A stretch of 28,374 nucleotides of DNA. It comes from Lachnospiraceae bacterium (GTDB lineage: Bacteria; Bacillota; Clostridia; Lachnospirales; Lachnospiraceae). Location: assembly GCA_009774615.1 (NCBI GenBank), contig VSOC01000041.1, positions 1 through 28,374 of the forward strand, given 5' to 3'. Under the pieces are notes generated by a model that made no database searches, was not told the DNA's origin, and saw nothing but the letters and a program-made list of their open reading frames with translations. Positions 23,483-28,374 of this stretch are shown here, piece by piece. Each line of letters opens with the position of its first letter. Position 1 is the first letter of the stretch. Both the position numbers and the translations under genes were made by a program.

Positions 23483-24322
23483 TTACCTCGTCTGCAAAAA
23501 TAAAATCTCCTTCTGCGCCGCCTCATCAGCCCCATAATCGGCCACATACGTCTGAAAAGTTTCCAGTGCCCTTGCATAGCGGTACTGAAGCTCGTAGACT
23601 ACAGCCTCGTTAAACCTCGCCGCCTTTACTGCCGGATCGTTTTTATCTTTTCCGGCCTGCACAGCCTGGCGGAAATATTCAACTGCACGTTCAAATTCCG
23701 CATTCTGCTCATCGCCTTCTTCCATGGCCTTTGCCGATTCCATCAATGCCAGTCCCATTTCATTAAATACCGCCGGGCCTGCCACGCCGTCCTTTACCGC
23801 CTGCTCATAAAGGGAATCTGCCTCCTCCATAAAGCCTGCATCCATACACGCCTCTCCCACTGCCGCCAAAACATCCTGCCGCCCTAAACCACTCTCGATT
23901 GGCTTTTTCTTTTCCAGTTCCACGCCTTCCAGATAGTGATCCAGTGCCCCCTGGGCATCGCCGGACAATGCTTTGGTCAGTGCCGACCGGTAAAAATACT
24001 CTGGCTGTTCCTTGTCCACTTCCAGAAGGACATCATAGGTGTGCGCTGCTGCCCCGTAATCTCCCAGTTTATATTCTGCTTCCGCCCTGTATTTTAATAC
24101 ATCAATCTCAAAGTTTCCCACTCTTCCCGAAGAAGCCTGAATCGCCGCTTCAAAATCCTGCGCCGCCCCTGCATAATCCCCGGCATCCATCTTTGTAATT
24201 CCGGACATCCGAAGTTCTTCCCGCTCTTTTTTGTCTTTCCCGCACCCGGAAAGAGCCAGAATGCAAAGCAGTACCAATATCCGCAAAACAATCGCCTGTC
24301 TTTTTTTATTTTTCCTGTTCAT
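23483..24322 (-). CDS. TPR-repeat lipoprotein
   Basis: The product is 279 aa. A basic start and hydrophobic segment end in the classical lipobox LSGC, with Cys27 as the lipidated residue, so it is likely anchored to the outer face of the membrane. From about residue 45 onward there are tetratricopeptide-type helix pairs (for example DAGDYAGAAQDFEAAI, KLGDYGAAAHTYDVLL, and a final pair near RARALETFQTYV). TPRs scaffold protein-protein contacts; the partner is not evident. The ATG at 24322 is chosen since an in-frame TTG further upstream has no better site; the start is the least certain part. hflX begins 19 bp downstream. Confidence 0.85.
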   Translation of the reverse strand: MNRKNKKRQAIVLRILVLLCILALSGCGKDKKEREELRMSGITKMDAGDYAGAAQDFEAAIQASSGRVGNFEIDVLKYRAEAEYKLGDYGAAAHTYDVLLEVDKEQPEYFYRSALTKALSGDAQGALDHYLEGVELEKKKPIESGLGRQDVLAAVGEACMDAGFMEEADSLYEQAVKDGVAGPAVFNEMGLALMESAKAMEEGDEQNAEFERAVEYFRQAVQAGKDKNDPAVKAARFNEAVVYELQYRYARALETFQTYVADYGADEAAQKEILFLQTR

Positions 24323-24380
24323 TATTTTCACCATTCCTTTCCAGGGCGCAGACAAATCGTGAAAGTTTTGTCAAATTTCT

Positions 24381-24401
24381 TCACACTTTCACACCTCACA
24401 C
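24381..24401. repeat. Short TCACAC repeats in the gap between dut and the TPR gene
   Basis: TCACAC occurs at 24381, 24389 and 24396 on the plus strand in the 119-bp gap between the two genes. No good promoter or terminator was found around it; meaning unknown. Confidence 0.5.
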
Positions 24402-24441
24402 TTTCCCTTTTTCATTTCCCAATACCAATCCTAAATCCACA

Positions 24442-24966
24442 TTACGCACCCGTACTCCCAAAACCGCCGTTGCGCACCTCTTCCACATCGTCGTCTATAG
24501 TTATTCCATATTCCATAAAAATCCCCTGGGCAACGGCCATTCCTGCTTTTAATTCCAGTGTTTTTCCCTCCCGGCCGTCATTAAACAGCTTCATTAAAAT
24601 ATGACCTTCATTATCCGAATAAAAATAATCGCTGTCAATAATTCCCACCGTATTATTCATCTGCAGCCGGTATTTAAAGCCCAGACCGCTGCGCGGATAA
24701 AGCATAAGTACCCAGCCTTCCTCCATCTCCACCCGGATTCCGGTGGGAATCTTAACTTCCTTTCCCGGTGCTAAGGTAAGGGAACAGGGCAGGAAAAAAT
24801 CATAGCCTGCGCTCCCCGAAGTAGCCCGGTGCGGAAGGCGGATTTGTTCATAGCTTTGTTCTGCCCTGGCTTTATCCTCTTCATCCATCTCACCTTCCAT
24901 GCAGTCCATCCAGTCCAGGATAAACTGTTCCCTGCTTACTTTATGAAATCTGGCAATTCTTTTCAT
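24442..24966 (-). CDS. dut: Trimeric-type dUTP diphosphatase
   Basis: The product is 174 aa. It hydrolyses dUTP to dUMP, preventing uracil incorporation and supplying dUMP for dTMP synthesis. Five family motifs are seen: SAGYDFF (52-58), PRSGLGFK (91-98), GIIDSDYFYSDNEGHI (108-123), the Gln-containing QGIF (147-150), and the C-terminal GGFGSTG (167-173). Motif 3 carries an unusual insert (YFYSDNEGH) compared with the usual GVIDxDYRGE, and there is an N-terminal extension of about 50 residues. The ATG at 24966 follows GGAACAGG; an upstream in-frame start lacks a better site. It is one of seven genes in the unit running from 28250 to 22201. Confidence 0.9.
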   Translation of the reverse strand: MKRIARFHKVSREQFILDWMDCMEGEMDEEDKARAEQSYEQIRLPHRATSGSAGYDFFLPCSLTLAPGKEVKIPTGIRVEMEEGWVLMLYPRSGLGFKYRLQMNNTVGIIDSDYFYSDNEGHILMKLFNDGREGKTLELKAGMAVAQGIFMEYGITIDDDVEEVRNGGFGSTGA

Positions 24967-25017
24967 TTTTTCCTGTTCCTTTCTCTCTGTTATCTCTGTT
25001 TCCAATCTGCTGCTGTA

Positions 25018-25695
25018 TTAGTCTTCCTTTTTAGCTTCCCTGCCGCCTTCCTGCAATTTTATCTGCTGTTCTTCCTGCTCCAGTTCATTGACATCCATCT
25101 GCAGTTCTGCCGCAACCTCCGACTTAATCTCTTCCTCCTGTTCCGGCAAAAGACCCGGAAGATCTTCGGTCGTTCCTATCCCAAACCGCCGCAGAAACTC
25201 CTCGGTCGTTGCAAAAAGCATGGGTCTGCCCGGAGCGTCCAGGCGGCCGACCTCACAGACTAAATTATATTCCACCAGTTTATTTACGGCGTGATCGGAC
25301 TTCACCCCCCGGATTTTTTCGATTTCCAGCTTTGTAATGGGCTGCTGGTAGGCGATAATGGACAGGGTTTCCAAAACAACATCGGTGAGTACCTGGCGTT
25401 TGGGCGCAGCCGCCACCCGGATTAAATGCGGATAATATTCTGCCCGGGTGCACATCTGAAAGGTATTTTCCAGTTCAAGAATCTGCAGCCCTTTTCGCTC
25501 TTCATCATATCGCTTTTTCAAACGCAAAGCCGCTTTCCTTGCACAGTCCTCGTCCTGGCCCATAGCCGCTGCCAGCCTGCCCACTTCCACGGACTGGCCC
25601 ATGGTAAACAGCACGGCCTCCACCACGCGCTCCTGTTCCTCTAAATCCTCCACCAAAAGAAAAGCACTTTCTTCTTCCCTCTGCTTATTCTCCAT
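25018..25695 (-). CDS. scpB: Segregation and condensation protein B
   Basis: The product is 225 aa. ScpB dimers bind the ScpA kleisin and SMC to compact and segregate the chromosome. The winged-helix core is recognisable (EAVLFTMGQSVEV, VLETLSIIAYQQPITKLEIEKIRG, FATTEEFLRRFGI). A Glu/Gln-rich tail from about 180 is probably disordered. The ATG at 25695 follows GGAGG and sits inside the end of scpA (11-nt overlap), implying coupled translation; the long N-terminal open stretch upstream is out-of-family and rejected. Confidence 0.94.
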   Translation of the reverse strand: MENKQREEESAFLLVEDLEEQERVVEAVLFTMGQSVEVGRLAAAMGQDEDCARKAALRLKKRYDEERKGLQILELENTFQMCTRAEYYPHLIRVAAAPKRQVLTDVVLETLSIIAYQQPITKLEIEKIRGVKSDHAVNKLVEYNLVCEVGRLDAPGRPMLFATTEEFLRRFGIGTTEDLPGLLPEQEEEIKSEVAAELQMDVNELEQEEQQIKLQEGGREAKKED

Positions 25696-26494
25696 ACGTA
25701 TCCTCCAACCCCTCCAGATGAAGTTCCTCCTCAGCGCCTTCCTCTTCCAGGGTTTCCATCTGCATATCGTCAAAACTGTGCTCCTGCACCAGATAAATCT
25801 TCCCAATCTTCATCAGTTCCAGAACAGCCAGAAAGGTCACGACCACATCCAGGCGATCCGCACCTTCCTCCAGAATCTGACGGAAGCTGAACTTCCGGTA
25901 TTTCCTGGCATAAGCCATGACCGATCCGATTTTCATCTCCAGGCTCACCGGCTCTCTTTTTATCGTCCCAAAAGAGCTTCTCACCCGGTCAACCTTATCC
26001 TCCCTGCGCTTCATCACCTGGTCAAAAATCGCCTGAAGACGCGCCAGGGTCAGTCCGTTCAGAAGCTTGTCCAGATCCACCGGCGGTTCATATTTTGCAA
26101 CCTCCGGCGGAACCGTGGACGCTTTATAAAAATGAATCCCTGCCTGATCCTCAAGTTCTGCCAGTTCCTGCGCAATGTACTTGTATTTTTTATATTCCAA
26201 AAGCCGAAGCACCAGTTCTGCCCTTGGATCTTCCTCGTCTTCCTCCCCTTCTTCCTCTTTCGGGAGAAGCATCCGTGACTTAATATCAATCAGCGTTGCC
26301 GCCATCACCAAAAAATCACTGACCAGGTTTAAATCCTCCCGATCCATATGGTTGACATAGTCCAGATACTGGCTGGTAATCTCAGCAACAGGAATATCAT
26401 AGATATTTACTTTATTTTTGTCAATCAAATGCAGGAGCAAATCCAAGGGTCCCTCAAAATGCTCAAGCTTGTACGAAATCTCCTGTTTGCCCAC
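25685..26494 (-). CDS. scpA: Segregation and condensation protein A (kleisin)
   Basis: The product is 269 aa. The kleisin bridges SMC heads and recruits ScpB. The signature near the start is YKLEHFEGPLDLLLHLI, followed by the helical N-terminal domain (VSDFLVMAATLIDIKSRMLLP) and the C-terminal winged-helix region near 200-245. The start is a GTG at 26494, which follows AAGGAG by 7 nt and gives the family-typical N-terminus; there is no ATG in good position. It lies 31 bp after the metallophosphoesterase gene and overlaps scpB. Confidence 0.93.
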   Translation of the reverse strand: MGKQEISYKLEHFEGPLDLLLHLIDKNKVNIYDIPVAEITSQYLDYVNHMDREDLNLVSDFLVMAATLIDIKSRMLLPKEEEGEEDEEDPRAELVLRLLEYKKYKYIAQELAELEDQAGIHFYKASTVPPEVAKYEPPVDLDKLLNGLTLARLQAIFDQVMKRREDKVDRVRSSFGTIKREPVSLEMKIGSVMAYARKYRKFSFRQILEEGADRLDVVVTFLAVLELMKIGKIYLVQEHSFDDMQMETLEEEGAEEELHLEGLEDTYGE

Positions 26495-26525
26495 ACTAAC
26501 TCTCCTTACGTTTTCTCCCCTGTAT

Positions 26526-27401
26526 TTATTCCCCTTTACCGTCTTTGGGCAGTAAATGAACCACCAGCACCTGCGGCCTGTCATTCAGGCGGATATTGAT
26601 GGAATGTGTTCCCAGCCCGCGCCCCACGGCCATCCATTTTCCGTCCTCCTGAAAATTTCCGGCGCACCAGGGCAGAAAAAACTGGTACTGAGGCGTCATC
26701 ATTCCTCCAAGACCGGGAATCCGGATTGTCCCTCCATGAAAATGACCGGACAGGGTAAGATCCGCCCCCCATTGACGGCAGGTACGAAAATATAAGGGCG
26801 AATGCATCAGCAAGATCTGATATCTCTCCTTCGCCGCTCTGCCAAGTTTAGCGCAAAGATAACGTTCCGGCATGGGCAGAGGATTTTTCAAAAACAGCTT
26901 CTGATAATACCTCTGTGAAAGACGGACACCCGCCACAGCCAGATCTTTGCCCAGAAAGAGGTTCTGGTCAATCAGCATCACAACCCCCAGCTCCCCGGCC
27001 TTCTGCAAAAGCTGTTCATACTTATCCCCATAATTTCCCCGTTCCGTTTCCATACGGCTTTCATGGTTTCCCAGGGCATAATACACCGGGGCAATGGAAA
27101 CCAGCCCTTCTAAAAGAGCAAAGGTTGAGGTAAGTGTAGTTCCCTCCCGGCTTACCATTACATCGCCGCCGATAAAAATCCCCTCCGGGTTTATCTGCCG
27201 GATTGCCTTAAAAAGCCTGCCGTTTCCCGGCCCAAACTCTTTATCATGCACATCCGTAATAAAGATAAACCGATGCTCTTTTTGGATTTTCGGAGAATCT
27301 ATCGCAAGCTCTTCCACCAAAAAATGATTTTTTTCATATTCGGAACGCAGCAAAAGGCCCGTGCCAAGTGCTGCCGTTCCCAGAGCCAGCCCTTTCCACA
27401 T
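26526..27401 (-). CDS. Calcineurin-like metallophosphoesterase, membrane-anchored
   Basis: The product is 291 aa. Metal-binding motifs are all present: Asp50-x-His52 (TDVHD), Asp80 (GGD), Asn112-His113 (GNHES), then MHSP and GHFHGG near the end. A hydrophobic N-terminal segment (3-18) could be a membrane anchor. The pattern resembles the YkuE-like group of bacterial phosphoesterases, for which lipid or nucleotide phosphoester substrates are suggested but mostly unproven. The ATG at 27401 follows GGAGGG. It is 21 bp after the DUF6062 gene and 31 bp before scpA. Confidence 0.9.
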   Translation of the reverse strand: MWKGLALGTAALGTGLLLRSEYEKNHFLVEELAIDSPKIQKEHRFIFITDVHDKEFGPGNGRLFKAIRQINPEGIFIGGDVMVSREGTTLTSTFALLEGLVSIAPVYYALGNHESRMETERGNYGDKYEQLLQKAGELGVVMLIDQNLFLGKDLAVAGVRLSQRYYQKLFLKNPLPMPERYLCAKLGRAAKERYQILLMHSPLYFRTCRQWGADLTLSGHFHGGTIRIPGLGGMMTPQYQFFLPWCAGNFQEDGKWMAVGRGLGTHSINIRLNDRPQVLVVHLLPKDGKGE

Positions 27402-27422
27402 GCTTCATCCCTCCACTAACTT

Positions 27423-28250
27423 TCACTTCTGCCGAAACACCGGATCTGCCGGATAACCGCCCACCAGCTTCTGCATGGTTCTGGGAATGGCGTCTTTGGA
27501 AGTTTTCCAGTCTGCATCCTTATTCCGGTAATCAAATTTATCGATAAACCAGTCAATATCTTCCTGTATCCGGTTTAAATTTTCTTCCATCAGTGCATAC
27601 AATGCCGCAAGAACATCTTCCTTATCCTTTCCGGAAAAACTTTCCTCACAGGCAGAAATCAGGTCAGCAAAATGCGGCAGACAAAACCCCTTTGATGCCC
27701 TTAACTTCTGCAGAAAATCCGGTTCTGTCTGCAGCAGATGAAGGAAGGTGCGAATAATCTTTCCATAAGTATCCTCAAATTTCCTGCACACATAGCAGGT
27801 TTCTTCCGATGCCTTCATCCAATAGGACTTTCCCTGGCTTTCTGCGGAAATTTTTGATTTCGTCCCCTTCCCTGCACTGTGCTGACCGGTAAGACGCGAA
27901 AACAGCGAAGGCTTTTCCTGGTAAATCCCGGCAACCGGTCCTTTATTCGCCGAAGGTGCCGTCATCTTCCCCTGTGCCTGCGCCTTTAACTGCTTTCGCA
28001 TATAATCCATCCGTGTTTTTAAGATCCAGGCATTGCCCAGAGAATTGCCGTAATCATACATCATCTTCGTGTGACGGCGGCAGAAACCTGCCTGATCCGT
28101 GGCTCCACGGATATCATCCTCCATATAAGAAGCACCCAAAACAAAGCTGATGGTGTCCTGCTCAATCTTTCGCTCCAAGTGACAGCAGGGACACTCATCC
28201 ATTGCTTTTAAGGCGTCCATAACTTCTATTGTATACAGTTTTTCTTTCAT
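27423..28250 (-). CDS. DUF6062 family protein with two predicted zinc sites
   Basis: The product is 275 aa, cytoplasmic (no signal peptide or membrane segment), and I recognise it as DUF6062, a family of unknown function. Two half-sites repeat: Cys20, Cys23 with Cys57, His60, and Cys152, Cys155 with Cys190, His193. Each is a CxxC followed about 34 residues later by CxxH, typical of a structural zinc site. A Lys/Ser-rich linker lies between. The ATG at 28250 follows GGAGG by 5 nt; an in-frame GTG 27 nt upstream lacks such a site. It is the first gene of the unit containing scpAB, dut and hflX. Confidence 0.85.
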   Translation of the reverse strand: MKEKLYTIEVMDALKAMDECPCCHLERKIEQDTISFVLGASYMEDDIRGATDQAGFCRRHTKMMYDYGNSLGNAWILKTRMDYMRKQLKAQAQGKMTAPSANKGPVAGIYQEKPSLFSRLTGQHSAGKGTKSKISAESQGKSYWMKASEETCYVCRKFEDTYGKIIRTFLHLLQTEPDFLQKLRASKGFCLPHFADLISACEESFSGKDKEDVLAALYALMEENLNRIQEDIDWFIDKFDYRNKDADWKTSKDAIPRTMQKLVGGYPADPVFRQK

Positions 28251-28338
28251 CCCATCCTCCAAATAACACGTTTTCACACCTGCCGGTTATTCGCTATCGT
28301 TCACATGGCTTATCACAGCAATTAATCTGCTGACGCTA

Positions 28339-28367
28339 AGTATAACATATTTTCCGCTGATGGTAAA
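28339..28367 (-). promoter_or_regulatory. Promoter of the DUF6062-to-hflX unit
   Basis: On the minus strand there is a -35 TTTACC (28362-28367, 4 of 6), a 17-bp spacer and a -10 TATACT (28339-28344), about 90 bp upstream of the first start codon. No other good promoter was found in the unit down to the terminator at 22149-22181. Confidence 0.5.
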
Positions 28368-28374
28368 TGCAAAA

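Overview
The window looks like core chromosome of an obligately anaerobic, moderate-GC member of the Firmicutes, most likely class Clostridia, family Lachnospiraceae. The basis is an electron-bifurcating NfnAB pair, a class III (oxygen-sensitive) ribonucleotide reductase, AddAB instead of RecBCD, ScpAB, DUF975 and DUF6062 proteins, strong GGAGG ribosome binding sites, and many TTGxxx/TATAAT promoters. Almost every gene lies on the minus strand; one small gene at 18859-19317 is on plus. I see no prophage, insertion sequence, CRISPR array or tRNA.

Layout from left to right. At 1-182 there is no gene, but there is a very strong minus-strand promoter with an A-tract upstream element, firing off the left edge; it resembles an rRNA operon promoter and leader. 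At 234-2624 are a FecR-domain protein with a 14-copy, 18-bp repeat and a 2-hydroxyacid dehydrogenase. At 2846-3874 is a DUF975 membrane protein fused to an FHA-like domain. At 4068-6292 is an OmpR/PhoR-type two-component system, preceded by 11-bp-spaced TTCACA repeats that could be its own binding site. At 6488-9671 an aldose-epimerase-like gene is followed by nfnA and nfnB, with a promoter at one end and a terminator at the other. At 9818-11075 a ThyX-like protein lacking the ThyX signature precedes dihydrofolate reductase. At 11219-18740 is addBA, the helicase-nuclease for double-strand break repair.

At 18859-19317 is the lone plus-strand membrane-anchored protein. At 19514-21916 is nrdD, fused at its C-terminus to a CxxC redoxin domain. 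Its 285-bp upstream region holds a promoter, a likely NrdR-box pair, and tandem 22-23 bp repeats containing DnaA-box-like sequences. At 22201-28250 is one apparent seven-gene transcription unit (DUF6062, metallophosphoesterase, scpA, scpB, dut, TPR lipoprotein, hflX), with a promoter near the right edge and a strong terminator after hflX.

Several genes serve DNA metabolism: NrdD makes dNTPs, Dut removes dUTP, DHFR supplies tetrahydrofolate, AddAB repairs breaks and ScpAB helps compact and segregate the chromosome. No clearly new multi-gene system stands out. The most unusual items are the ThyX-like/DHFR pair, the NrdD-redoxin fusion, and the dense regulatory region upstream of nrdD.
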